DNA of 64,000 bases from Acanthosepion esculentum (lineage: Eukaryota > Mollusca > Cephalopoda > Sepiida > Sepiidae): the NCBI GenBank assembly GCA_964036315.1, contig OZ038492.1, positions 32,809,783 to 32,873,782 of the forward strand. The letters are read 5' to 3'. A program made the translations under genes and the position numbers. Shown piece by piece: positions 9,441-20,950 of the stretch. The notes below the pieces were generated by a model that saw only the letters and a program-made list of their open reading frames with translations, was not told where the DNA came from and did not search any database. Position 1 is the first letter of the stretch, and the number at the start of each line of letters is the position of its first letter.

Positions 9441-9535
9441 TAGTATATTAATTGTGAGAATTTTTACTTTGGTATGTTTCACCGATCTCTAAGCTTTACT
9501 TAGTGAATCTAATTTATTCAGAATCTCCATCCTAA

Positions 9536-9860
9536 TATTGCAATTAAATGACTTGAGAAATGTGCGTTATCTGTGAAAATCGCTTTCATTCCCCATTTCC
9601 CAAATACTTTCGATCTTCTTCCCAGATCATCTTCAGGAGTGCAAAGAGTAATACAAAACTGTGTATTGCTATCCATTACTGTAATTTTTTATCGTTTTGC
9701 TTTTAAATGCAACGGTCATCCCCTGAACAACACGCAGTTTTTTATTACTACTTGCATCCCTGAAAATGATCTCGGAAGAAGATCGAAATTATTTGGGAAA
9801 TGAGAAGTAAAAGCATATTTTACTGTTATAGCACATTTCTCAAGTCATTTAATCGCAATA
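9536..9860. mobile_element. Large palindromic (fold-back) element
   Basis: The outer 30 bases (9536-9565) match the reverse complement of 9831-9860 at 29 of 30 positions. Homology continues inward: GATCTTCTTCCCAGATCATC on the left against GATGATCTCGGAAGAAGATC-like sequence on the right. Arms are about 150 bp around a ~45-bp centre near 9685-9730. Non-coding. Confidence 0.8.
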
Positions 9861-9945
9861 CACGGAAGGTTATTCGTGAGTATGAACGGATTTTATTAAA
9901 AATAAACAGACATAATGTCTAATTTATTTAATCAGACACATACTC

Positions 9946-10246
9946 ACACATATATATATGTGTGTGTGTGTATGATTATCAGATATATCAGACACATATA
10001 TATATATATATATGTGTCTGATATATATATATGTCTGATATATATATATATGTCTGATATATATATATGTCTGATATATATATATGTCTGATATATATAT
10101 ATATATGTCTGATATATATATATATATGTCTGATATATATATATATATGTCTGATATATATATATATGTATGTCTGATATATATATATATATATATATAT
10201 GTCTGATATCTATATATATATATGTGTCTGATATTTATATATATGT

Positions 10247-10280
<34 letters not shown>

Positions 10281-10349
10281 TGATATCTATATATATATAT
10301 ATATATATGTCTGATATATATATATATATATATGTCTGATATATATATA

Positions 10350-10411
<62 letters not shown>

Positions 10412-10450
10412 GGATATATATATATATATATATGTCTGATATATATATAT
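9946..10450. repeat. AT/TGTCTGA variable minisatellite
   Basis: About 20 units of TGTCTGA followed by an (AT)n run of variable length (roughly 6 to 70 bp), with occasional TGTCGGA or TGTCTTA variants. Poly Tyr-Ile frames are artefacts. Confidence 0.93.
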
Positions 10451-11228
10451 TGCTCACACACGCATTCCTCGGTGTCAGAGGCGTCATTAAGGCATGAGCA
10501 ACCGCTAGACCCTATTCACTGTTTTGTCAATTACAAAAAGTTGATGGAAAATATCCTGTTGTCGAAATAGACGTCAGATAGCAAATAATTAACACGCAAC
10601 CTTTATACACAACGACTTAACGCATCATGCTTCAGCTAAACTGATTTGGTTTTAGTTTTTTTCATTTGCTTTTTCTTCGTTTCCATCACTTTCTTCATTT
10701 TCATTTTCTGCTTTCGTTTTGTTCACGTATCTTCTTTTTTTTTTTTGTTCCTTCCTCCCGTTTTTTTTTAAATAAAAGAAATTACCGTGCACAAATCATT
10801 TGCTCCCAGTTACCCGTTGCTAAATAAAGATATATTCTTTATACCAAGAAATCAGAGATGAAGGGAAAATAAAACTTTTCAATTTTACTTCTGTTCTTTA
10901 CTTTCTTTTTCTTCTCCTTTTATCATAACAGAGTTGTCCGTTAAGCACTCGTGTTTGCCATTCTACCTTAACTGTATTCTTAGTCTATAAATATTACTTG
11001 ACTTTTGGTCAAGGAATATAGAAGATTGATCATCAAGATGTCTGATTTGCTGTTCAAAACGCAGATCGAGTGAAGAAATTCAAAAATCGGAAAAATACAA
11101 TAAAAACATTAAAAAATATTCAATTTGGTGAAAAAAATTATTTTCTTGCTGTCTATAAAGTATGTCACAAAAATGTACTCACATTTTCACTTTATCGTCT
11201 CTTTGAATATTTACAAATATGTTTATAA
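10451..11228. other. Unassigned AT-rich sequence
   Basis: Contains a T/C-rich stretch (10640-10770). No coding or element signature recognised. Confidence 0.5.
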
Positions 11229-11500
11229 GACAATCATTACGAAAGTTAACGCAGCAGCAAGATATTGGTCTTGGAAGAGCTCAGAAGGCCATCAGACAAA
11301 AATTAATACTCTTCCCATTCAAAATAATGGCGAATAACTGTTAGCGGTGTTCAGAAACAGAATAAGAATGATCCAAGCTTGTATTATTGCTAAATTTCAA
11401 CATTGTTTATAATTTTCAATTATATTCCCCTCCTATATTTTATATTGAAACATGTCTGTTAATAAAAAATATAAGTTCACAGTGACTTTCCGAACATCCT
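11229..11500 (+). pseudogene. Tc1-type HTH transposon remnant, second copy
   Basis: ACAATCATTACGAAAGTTAA and TCTTGGAAGAGCTC match the 3' half of the copy at 8345-8896. The block runs to CGAACATCCTG at about 11489-11499, again just before TA, the equivalent of the 8896 end. No open frame. Confidence 0.7.
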
Positions 11501-11510
11501 GTATATATAT

Positions 11511-11800
11511 TAGGAAGGCCAGAAAGTCCTGACCCACTTAGGAAGCGGAAAGAAAGCAACCAAATTTTATGGAGCAACACCAACATTTCTTCTTCAAAAT
11601 AATGTCCATCATTCTCGACGATCTTCTGACAGCATCCGAATCTGTCCCAAATATCAGTCCGCTGGACTTGAATAAAAGAAACTGTAAACAAGCTTCCTTG
11701 ACTTCATCCAAAGTGTTGAATCGCTGGTCGTGGGGTAAGTGTCCAATTGAGCAGAATAGGCCATAGTCACTTGGATCAGCATCGGTGGATATGGAATAAA
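11511..11800 (-). mobile_element. Mariner 3' fragment, second copy of the composite
   Basis: AGGAAGGCCAGAAAGTCCTG, then ACCCACTTAGGAAGCGG, matches the 3' end of the mariner at 8908-9440 and lies in the same position relative to the Tc1-type remnant. It is truncated before the catalytic QQDN motif. Confidence 0.75.
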
Positions 11801-11857
11801 AAGTTCCGTTCCATTATCAAGCGATGCTAAGAGCCGCTTGATAAGGGAACAGAACTT
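11801..11857. repeat. 22-bp-arm hairpin
   Basis: AGTTCCGTTCCATTATCAAG, then CG, pairs with CGCTTGATAAGGGAACAGAA, then CT, with two mismatches around an 11-nt loop. Confidence 0.7.
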
Positions 11858-12070
11858 TGTATTTTAAGTTTAATTTTTATAATTGAATTTGAATTGAAGT
11901 TTCAGTTTTGAAACATTTGAATTCCGGTGTTGCAATGACTATATATTTAAAAAAAAAACAATTATATTATGCTATACGGTTGTATCAAGCACTATTTTTT
12001 AAAAATAAAAATAAATGCTAAAAACTCTGAATTATAAATCTCATTGTTCTTTCCTATTATTTAATATATA

Positions 12071-12144
<74 letters not shown>
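11858..12144. repeat. AT-rich spacer and (AT)n tract
   Basis: A/T-rich single-copy-looking sequence followed by an (AT)n run at about 12073-12144 that abuts the next palindrome. Confidence 0.8.
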
Positions 12145-12149
<5 letters not shown>

Positions 12150-12746
12150 TTTCACTGAAAACGACAGACAAGGTGCATTTATTTAGTTTTTTATACAATT
12201 TCTCTCTCATGTGATCTAATCATTTTTTTCTTTTCGGATGATAAATTATATAAAAACTGGCCGAATATTCTTTCTATCCGAGCGCTTTCGGCTATACATT
12301 TAACCATTTTCAAGGATTATATTCTATATGTTAAAATTAGAAATCGTATGTTGTATGTATGTTTCATAAAAGGTTTTCATTTTTTTTTTGTTTTAAAACA
12401 CGGTCAATATATTATGTCCATGTTCAAAGTTAATATTATTAAGTGTTGGTTTGTTTGTTTTTATTAATAAGGCTTCCATTATTTTTAGCCATGACCGTGT
12501 TTTGAAACAAAAAAATGAAAACATTTTATGAAACATACATGCAACAAAATATTTCTAATTTTAACAGTTAAAATATAATCCTTGAAAATGGCTAAATGTA
12601 TAGCCGAAAGCGCTCGGATAAAAAGAACATTCAGACAGTTTTATATATTTTATCGTCCAAAAAGAAAAAAATTGTTAGATCGCATGAGAAATTGTATAAA
12701 AAAAAATAATAAAAGCACCTTGTCTGTCATTTTCAATGAAATGTGC
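12145..12746. mobile_element. Penelope-related 600-bp palindrome
   Basis: Left arm 12145-12406 and right arm 12492-12746 are inverted copies (ends GCACATTTCACTGAAAACGA / TTTCAATGAAATGTGC; inner ends AAAACACGGTCA / TGACCGTGTTTTG) around an ~85-bp centre. The right arm reads NEMCMKEGLLPKYTN on the plus strand as it runs into (AT)n. The same sequence lies beside a Penelope-like RT at 7600-8085, so this looks like a head-to-head pair of Penelope-type terminal segments. Confidence 0.8.
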
Positions 12747-12776
12747 ATGAAAGAAGGATTGCTGCCTAAATACACA

Positions 12777-12847
<71 letters not shown>
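12747..12847. repeat. (AT)n microsatellite
   Basis: AT run at about 12780-12847 bounding the palindrome on the right. Confidence 0.95.
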
Positions 12848-12850
<3 letters not shown>

Positions 12851-13130
12851 CTAGATGGGTGCTAGACAGAAACAGATACTTAAAATCGGAAAGAGAAAAT
12901 TGAATCTTCTGGCACAAATTATACATTTCACTGCATTTTGGTGCCTTTTGAATACCATGAGCTATGAAGTTCTAAAGAAAATGGAAACTAGAAAGACACT
13001 CTTAAAATAGGAAATAGACAGTTGAAATGTCTGGAACACTTTATGAGAAAGGTTTGGAAAAATGAATATTCACAAGAGTTATGAACGAATGGCGTCTACA
13101 GGGAAACAGCGAACAAGCCATCTTAAGAGT
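12848..13130 (+). pseudogene. RTE-type LINE C-terminal scraps
   Basis: Two consecutive degraded copies of one short region: MGARQKQILKIGKRKLNLLA, then YEVLKKMETRKTLLK. The second resembles LERMQTRRRLILNIKKKQIK of the copy at 22590-23550. Stops throughout. Confidence 0.6.
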
Positions 13131-13640
13131 TTGTCTTCTTAAGTGTCCGATAATGCTTAGGGGTACTTTTCTTAGGGGTGCGAAAGTTGTGATAATCAGA
13201 CAGATATTTATGTCGAAAGATTTATTCAGTTGAAATGTTTTGCCTTCTACGTGGATATTAGACTAACAACGTTCTACGGCCGAATTGAAAGAATCCCAAT
13301 AAATCTTCATTTCGCTATTTTATCGTTTTTATTGTCTTAATTGAATTCAATGGTGGTCTTGAACAAACCGATTGTTTCTTGCCTTTAGAGAAGAAGCGCT
13401 TATTTTGTAAATGTTATTCCACCAGTTTTATTTGTTTCTCTTTCCGTAAAACCTCAAAAGTAGTTGAAATTTGAATTATTCTGAATGAATTACTGGTCAA
13501 AAATAACTTAACAAACTACAAAAGATAAGCGATGCGGTGAGACAGATGAAATAGAATCTGGATATATGAAGTGTAGGTTCAAAGATGAGCTAAAATGGAA
13601 GATATTTTAGTGCTCGATCAGACTTTAACGGCTACCGTTT
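13131..13640. other. Unassigned sequence
   Basis: AT-rich, no recognised element before the purine-rich satellite begins. Confidence 0.5.
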
Positions 13641-14571
13641 AGAGGGTCAAATCTAATAAAAGTAAAACCGTGAAACCCGAGAAAATTGAAGAAATAAGTT
13701 TCTAAAAAATCGAAAGGCGATAGAGAAAAATAATGAATTGAAATCAGTAAAAATTGAAATAGATGGAAAATAAAATAAAACAGACCAAAAGCAAAAAAGA
13801 AAAAACACGTTTAAAAATAAAAGACGATTGATAGCAAAAAAAGTATAGAGAAAACGAGAAAAATAAAAAAGGCGTTTTGATAGGAAATGAAAAAATAAGG
13901 AGGAAAGACATAAGAAAAAATAAGAAGGAAAGACAGATGAAAATAAGAGAAAAAGAGAGATGAAAAATACGAAAGAAAGAGACATGAAAAATAATAAAGA
14001 AAAAGATAAAAAAATAAGAAACAAAGAGAGATGTAAAATGAGAAGAAAAGAAAGATGAAAAATACGAAGGAAAGAGGGATGACACATAAGAAGAAAAGAG
14101 AGATGACAAAAGAAGGAAAGAGAGATGAAAATGAGAAGGAAAGAGAGATGAAAAATAAACAAGAAAGAGAGATGTAAATAAGAAGGAAAGAGAGATGAAA
14201 AATAAGGAGGAAAAGGAGATTAAAAATAACGAGGAAAGAGAGATGAAAAATAAGAATGAAAGAGATGAAAAATAAGGAGGAAAGTGAGATGAAAAATGAG
14301 AAGGAAAGAGAGAGGAAAAATAAGGAGTAAAGAGAGATGAAAAATAAGATGGAAAGAGATGAAAAATAAGTAGGAAAGTGAGATGAAAAATAAGGAGGAA
14401 AGAGAGATGAAAAATAAGGAGGAAAGAGAGATGAAAAATAAAAGGAAAAAGAGATGAAAATTAAGAATGAAAGAGATGAAGAATAAGGTGGAAATGAGAT
14501 GAAGAATAAGGAGGAAAGTGATGAAAAATAAGAAGGAAAGAGAGATGAAAAATAAAAAGGAAAGAGAGATT
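13641..14571. repeat. Purine-rich satellite, irregular part
   Basis: Diverged tandem repeats of a roughly 17-24-bp monomer (GGAAAGAGAGATGAAAAATA and variants), A/G on the plus strand. Frames on the minus strand are Ser/Phe/Leu-rich artefacts. Confidence 0.9.
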
Positions 14572-14576
14572 ATAAT

Positions 14577-14839
14577 TGTTGTGGTAGGATCCGCCTAATT
14601 TGCATAGTGGAGTACCGAGTATATAAATATGGTTGGTACCGGAAGACATGGAGGCGAATCCAGAGATCCAACTAGAGACTCTGCCCGACTTAGTCAACAC
14701 ATTCTCCAGGAACGGTCTTCCCAGAAATATACAGAAGACTATATGTAAATATTGTGTACCCTTTCTTGTTTCAATACATTTTATTCTAACTACATTTTGT
14801 GTTTGCATTATTATTCCATGCATTAGTCAAGATTCAACA
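14577..14839. mobile_element. Candidate solo LTR inside the satellite
   Basis: A 263-bp block of non-satellite sequence starting TGTTGTGG and ending TTCAACA, with a TATA-box-like TATATAAATA at about 14620. The flanking five bases, ATAAT and AAAAT, are nearly alike. TG...CA ends, a TATA box and short similar flanks fit a solo LTR; an unrelated insertion is the alternative. No internal retroviral-type sequence is present. Confidence 0.4.
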
Positions 14840-14844
14840 AAAAT

Positions 14845-16930
14845 TAAGAATGAAAGAGATGAAAAATAAGGAAAAAAGTGAGATGAAATATAAGGTTGAA
14901 AGATGGTTGAAAAATAGGAAGGAAAGAGAGATGAAAAATAGGAACGAAAGAGACGAAATATATGAAGGAAAGACAGGAAAAATATGGAGGAAAGAGGGTT
15001 GAAAAAATAAGAAGGAAAGAGAGATGAAAAATAAGGAGGAAAGAGAGATGAAAAATAGGAAGGAAAGTGAGATGAAAAATAGGAAGGAAAGAGACGAAAT
15101 ATATGAAGGAAAGACAGGAAAAATATGGAGGAAAGAGGGATGAAAAAATAAGAAGGAAAGAGAGATGAAAAATAAGGAGGAAAGAGAGATGAAAAATAGG
15201 AAGGAAAGTGAGATGAAAAATAGGAAGGAAAGAGACGAAATATATGAAGGAAAGACAGGAAAAATATGGAGGAAAGAGGGATGAAAAAATAAGAAGGAAA
15301 GAGAGATGAAAAATAAGGAGGAAAGAGAGATGAAAAATAGGATGGAAAGTGAGATGAACAATAGGAAGGAAAGAGACGAAATATATGAAGGAAAGACAGG
15401 AAAAATATGGAGGAAAGAGGGATGAAAAAATAAGAAGGAAAGAGAGATGAAAAATAAGGAGGAAAGAGAGATGAAAAATAGGAAGGAAAGTGAGATGAAC
15501 AATAGGAAGGAAAGAGACGAAATATATGAAGGAAAGACAGGAAAAATATGGAGGAAAGAGGGTTGAAAAAATAAGAAGGAAAGAGAGATGAAAAATAAGG
15601 AGGAAAGAGAGTTGAAAAATAGGAAGGAAAGTGAGATGAAAAATAGGAAGGAAAGAGACGAAATATATGAAGGAAAGACAGGAAAAATATGGAGGAAAGA
15701 GGGATGAAAAAATAAGAAGGAAAGAGAGATGAAAAATAAGGAGGAAAGAGAGATGAAAAATAGGATGGAAAGTGAGATGAACAATAGGAAGGAAAGAGAC
15801 GAAATATATGAAGGAAAGACAGGAAAAATATGGAGGAAAGAGGGATGAAAAAATAAGAAGGAAAGAGAGATGAAAAATAAGGAGGAAAGAGAGATGAAAA
15901 ATAGGAAGGAAAGTGAGATGAAAAATAGGAAGGAAAGAGACGAAATATATGAAGGAAAGACAGGAAAAATATGGAGGAAAGAGGGTTGAAAAAATAAGAA
16001 GGAAAGAGAGATGAAAAATAAGGAGGAAAGAGAGATGAAAAATAGGAAGGAAAGTGAGATGAAAAATAGGAAGGAAAGAGACGAAATATATGAAGGAAAG
16101 ACAGGAAAAATATGGAGGAAAGAGGGATGAAAAAATAAGAAGGAAAGAGAGATGAAAAATAAGGAGGAAAGAGAGATGAAAAATAGGATGGAAAGTGAGA
16201 TGAACAATAGGAAGGAAAGAGACGAAATATATGAAGGAAAGACAGGAAAAATATGGAGGAAAGAGGGATGAAAAAATAAGAAGGAAAGAGAGATGAAAAA
16301 TAAGGAGGAAAGAGAGATGAAAAATAGGAAGGAAAGTGAGATGAAAAATAGGAAGGAAAGAGACGAAATATATGAAGGAAAGACAGGAAAAATATGGAGG
16401 AAAGAGGGTTGAAAAAATAAGAAGGAAAGAGAGATGAAAAATAAGGAGGAAAGAGAGATGAAAAATAGGAAGGAAAGTGAGATGAAAAATAGGAAGGAAA
16501 GAGACGAAATATATGAAGGAAAGACAGGAAAAATATGGAGGAAAGAGGGATGAAAAAATAAGAAGGAAAGAGAGATGAAAAATAAGGAGGAAAGAGAGAT
16601 GAAAAATAGGATGGAAAGTGAGATGAACAATAGGAAGGAAAGAGACGAAATATATGAAGGAAAGACAGGAAAAATATGGAGGAAAGAGGGATGAAAAAAT
16701 AAGAAGGAAAGAGAGATGAAAAATAAGGAGGAAAGAGAGATGAAAAATAGGAAGGAAAGTGAGATGAAAAATAGGAAGGAAAGAGACGAAATATATGAAG
16801 GAAAGACAGGAAAAATATGGAGGAAAGAGGGATGAAAAAATAAGAAGGAAAGAGAGATGAAAAATAAGAATGAAAGGGATGAAAAGTAAGGAGGAAAGAG
16901 AGATGAATAATAAGGAGGAAAGAGATGAAA
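14845..16930. repeat. 141-bp higher-order satellite array
   Basis: GACGAAATATATGAAGG recurs at 14952, 15093, 15234, 15375, 15516, 15657, 15798, 15939, 16080, 16221, 16362, 16503, 16644 and 16785: exactly 141 bp each time. Each unit holds about six purine-rich monomers. Diagnostic variants recur every third unit (423 bp). Because 141 is divisible by three, the minus strand stays open for 807 codons, which is not evidence of a protein. Confidence 0.95.
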
Positions 16931-17500
16931 AATGAGGAAGAAAGAGATCAAATATAGGAAGAAAAGTGAGAAGAAAAATAAGGAGGAAATTGATGAAAAA
17001 TAAGAATGAAAGAGATGAAAAATAAGAAGGAAAGTGAGATGGAAAATAAGTAGGTTAGTGGGATGAAAAAATAAGAAGTAAAGAGGCATGAAAGTAAGAA
17101 GGAAAGGGAGATGAAAAATAAGGGGGAAAAGAAATGAAAAAAGAAGGAAAGAGAGACGAATTCGAGAGAAATGATGTGGGGAAATTAATGACAAAAAGAA
17201 AAGTAAAGTTCTGGAATCGAAAGAAGAGAAAATATGAAGTTTAAACAACGAATTCAAAGAATTTAAAAGTCTAATGTGTAAAATAATAGAAAATTTGAAA
17301 GAAGCCTACAAAAAGAAAAGACAGAAAGATGAGTAAAAGAAAATTGTCAGAGGAAAGTAATAATGGTTTAATGGGGGGGGGGACAAATAAAAGAATTAAT
17401 GATAAGACAAAAATGCCGGAGATTTTTTTAAAGGCGAAAAAAGAAGCAGATGAATAAAGAAAAACAAACAAAAAAAGAAACTAGAAGAAAGCTTAAACGT

Positions 17501-17504
<4 letters not shown>
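16931..17504. repeat. Purine-rich satellite, degenerate edge
   Basis: Monomers similar to the array but without the 141-bp register, fading into A/G-rich sequence with a run of nine G near 17374-17382. Confidence 0.8.
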
Positions 17505-17568
<64 letters not shown>

Positions 17569-17621
17569 CGTGGAAGTAGCAAAAAGGAAAGACAGAGTTG
17601 GTAGGAGTAAAACAAGCAGTA

Positions 17622-17669
<48 letters not shown>

Positions 17670-17718
17670 CGTGGAAGTAGCAAAAAGGAAAGACAGAGTT
17701 GGTAGGAGTAAAACAAGC

Positions 17719-17782
<64 letters not shown>

Positions 17783-17835
17783 CGTGGAAGTAGCAAAAAG
17801 GAAAGACAGAGTTGGTAGGAGTAAAACAAGCAGTA

Positions 17836-17899
<64 letters not shown>

Positions 17900-18026
17900 A
17901 AAGGCAACAGTAAAAGAAGAAAGACGAGGTAGTAGGGAATAAAGAAAGAGGTGGTATGAGTAAAAGAAAGTAAAAGAAGCAGTAAAAGAAAGATTGAAAC
18001 AAACAAACAAACAAAAGGAAGTATTG

Positions 18027-18077
<51 letters not shown>

Positions 18078-18130
18078 CGTGGAAGTAGCAAAAAGGAAAG
18101 ACAGAGTTGGTAGGAGTAAAACAAGCAGTA

Positions 18131-18206
<76 letters not shown>

Positions 18207-18333
18207 AAAGGCAACAGTAAAAGAAGAAAGACGAGGTAGTAGGGAATAAAGAAAGAGGTGGTATGAGTAAAAGAAAGTAAAAGAAGCAGTAAAAGAAAGA
18301 TTGAAACAAACAAACAAACAAAAGGAAGTATTG

Positions 18334-18388
<55 letters not shown>

Positions 18389-18390
18389 CA
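17505..18390. repeat. Composite AAAG array with two spacer types
   Basis: (GAAA)n tracts alternate with a ~55-65-bp spacer (GACGTGGAAGTAGCAAAAAG ...) present four times (about 17568, 17668, 17781, 18077) and a ~130-bp spacer (GGCAACAGTAAAAGAAGAAA ...) present twice (about 17901 and 18208). Three frames of more than 300 codons on the minus strand are Phe/Leu/Ser artefacts of the (TTTC) reading. Confidence 0.93.
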
Positions 18391-18898
18391 ATTAAACGCA
18401 AGATTGGAAAAGGAAACATGTAAATAACCCAAAGAGCTTAATGTGGAACTAAGGAAAATCTGTTGACAAGATACGGACAAGAAGTATGCAAACCAACTGT
18501 CGTGTCTCGGTAGAACGAAAAACCAAAAAAAAGATTCTCGCTCTGTCCCTGACCCTTTGGCATCACTTCTTTCGAACTATTGATTTTATGTCGTCACCAT
18601 AATAGCATTGACACTGGGAACTCGATTTAGGAGCGCGTAAGAATTGAATATCTGAAGGATTTAATGGCAGGTTGACAGACGACCACTCAAAGCACAAATT
18701 GAAGAATTTCTTTGGACTTTGAAGGATTAATAAATAACCCAAGCCCTGAAATGACGAACACCCCAAGCCTCCAAATGACGAATACTGAATGCTCCAAATC
18801 AAAAAAATAGTTGCTCGTAACTCAGCATAAAAAAGACAAACGTGTGCATTGAATTATTCATAATTTCTCTGTTTGATGGAATTCTAGATATGCTTTCT

Positions 18899-18900
<2 letters not shown>
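18391..18900. other. Unassigned sequence
   Basis: AATAACCCAAG and GACGAA-type words recur at about 18733-18785, but no gene or element was recognised. Confidence 0.5.
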
Positions 18901-18966
<66 letters not shown>

Positions 18967-19106
18967 TAACGATTTTTCATATATCAAGAACAATATTGGG
19001 GAAATTATATGACAAAGTGGAAAAAACTTTACTTTGATATAAGACTGGGGAGTAACAACACCATACGAAAATATACACTTTCCTCTTTACTAACTGAGTG
19101 ACAAAG

Positions 19107-19172
<66 letters not shown>
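18901..19172. repeat. (AT)n and (CT)n microsatellites
   Basis: (AT)n at 18901-18962 and (CT)n at 19110-19172, separated by about 150 bp of ordinary AT-rich sequence. Confidence 0.95.
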
Positions 19173-19178
<6 letters not shown>

Positions 19179-19992
19179 TATATATTTCCTTTCCTTTCCT
19201 TTCTTCTATTGTTCATATCCTTGGTAACGGACATGAACCCGGACTTAGTTTATGTGGGTCAGTAAACGTCATAAAAAAATCAACCAATGACAACACGTTC
19301 CGCCAAAAATCAAACGGGAAACACAGATGTGTCAGCCCCAATAAAAAGGAGAAAACCACATACAAGACTAGAGACGCCGCAGTGGAGAGGAACTTCATTT
19401 GAGGTAGCAGTTCGAAATGCTTGGGTTGGTGATTCATCGGCTGCGAGTTTGACCTGACGTACATCTCCAGAAGAGAAAGCAGAAAGGATGAATACAACGA
19501 ATTAATTTCCGTCAACCAGAAGGAACACAACAGCTCTGTATGTAATCTCAAATCACAAAAAAAGAACTATGACGATAGTCAATCAGTTTAAACACTTTAA
19601 TCAAATGGAGTCAACAATAAATGGTACTATAGACAGTGAATTTGGTCTTTACTTCATCTCTATATACCATAACTTCTTACGCGATTCTTTTTCTTTCCGT
19701 CACTTTTGTTTTAAGAAAGATCATCTACAGTAAATTTGTCCCCTGGCTCGTACAATGTTTCACCATTCCTGGCCGATCTTCTTTTATTACAGTTTAAGAT
19801 ACCTACTAACAAAAGTGGTGGAAAGAAAAAAAAATCTAAATAAATTCGTCTAGATATTAAAATAAAAATTACTAATTGCCCAGCACCCTTCGTTCGAGCG
19901 CATTTGTAGTCGTACCGATAACAATATAACAAATTTAGTCGGATGAAGTCATAAAGGACGAAACGCGCCACAAGTAAATTTTTTACACTTTG

Positions 19993-19994
<2 letters not shown>
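19173..19994. other. Unassigned sequence
   Basis: A 112-codon minus-strand frame (19213-19551) has no recognisable domain and no support beyond being open. It includes a hydrophobic run but no clear family. The end of the stretch (GAAGTCATAAAGGACGAAAC at about 19944) recurs at 20313-20332, so it is at least partly a repeat. Confidence 0.45.
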
Positions 19995-20068
<74 letters not shown>

Positions 20069-20213
20069 GGGAGTAAAAGTTTGCCACTTAACTGACTGAT
20101 GCTACCTTCAACATCCCGACTCCAGAGTTTCGTAGCCGGACCTGTCCGTCCACTCTTCAGGGAATATCAGTAATTTACTTAGTAAATAAATGGCGGATTA
20201 AAATTATCCATCA

Positions 20214-20286
<73 letters not shown>

Positions 20287-20290
20287 AGAG
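19995..20290. repeat. (AT)n tracts around an interspersed repeat
   Basis: AT tracts at 19995-20064 and 20218-20284. The segment between them contains CAACATCCCGACTCCAGAGT, the inverse of the repeat at 5852-5935. Confidence 0.8.
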
Positions 20291-20413
20291 AAAATAATTT
20301 TAGAATTAGTCCAATGAAGTCCTAAAGAACGAAACAAGTCACAAAACTTTTTTTCATTTTTGTACTACATTTTCCCCGATATTGTTCTTGTTATATAAAA
20401 ATATATATCGTCA

Positions 20414-20453
<40 letters not shown>

Positions 20454-20461
20454 TTAGTGGT

Positions 20462-20541
<80 letters not shown>

Positions 20542-20781
20542 TCCCAAGAGGATAGATTCCAGGTAGAACTCAATGTCCAGGACAGAGTAAGAATATAATA
20601 AAAAGGTTTAAACACTATTATTCCATGGTTATAATTTATTACATTGGAATCATAATTACAATCCAATTTATCAGACCTACAAATTCAAAAAGAAATCGGA
20701 AAATATAACTCCGGGTATAAAAAATTAAATTTTAGTGACTCTCATATTATAATCATGGAATATTAGGGTTTGAGCCTTTTT

Positions 20782-20785
<4 letters not shown>
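20291..20785. repeat. AT tracts and a dispersed repeat with inverted ends
   Basis: CCCAAGAGGATAGATTCCAG, then ACTCAATGTCCAGGACAGAG, matches 44690-44725. Internal ATAATAAAAAGG...TTCCATGG and a right-hand ATCATGGAATATT...CCTTTTTTATTAT are inverted relative to each other, so the unit probably folds back. AT tracts lie at 20419-20450 and 20464-20538. Confidence 0.7.
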
Positions 20786-20873
<88 letters not shown>

Positions 20874-20950
20874 ATTAAATCTTTAGAAACATATATATAT
20901 GCGCGCGCGTGTGTCTGTGTGTGTGTGTATGTGTGTGTGTGTGTGTGTGG
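20786..20950. repeat. (AT)n to (GT)n compound microsatellite
   Basis: AT run to about 20844 followed by GT runs, interrupted by TATTAAATCTTTAGAAAC and a short GCGCGCG block near 20902. Confidence 0.95.

Noticed and set aside
14834..17257. An 807-codon open frame on the minus strand, apparently a hydrophobic repeat protein.
   Set aside because: It is the reverse complement of a purine-rich satellite. It stays open only because the 141-bp unit is a multiple of three; composition is Ser/Phe/Leu only and the start lies in ordinary sequence.
17428..18480. Three overlapping minus-strand frames of 308-350 codons.
   Set aside because: All read (TTTC)n in different phases; all phases being open shows low complexity, not coding.
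19213..19551. A 112-codon minus-strand frame with a hydrophobic segment.
   Set aside because: No family resemblance and no support beyond being open.
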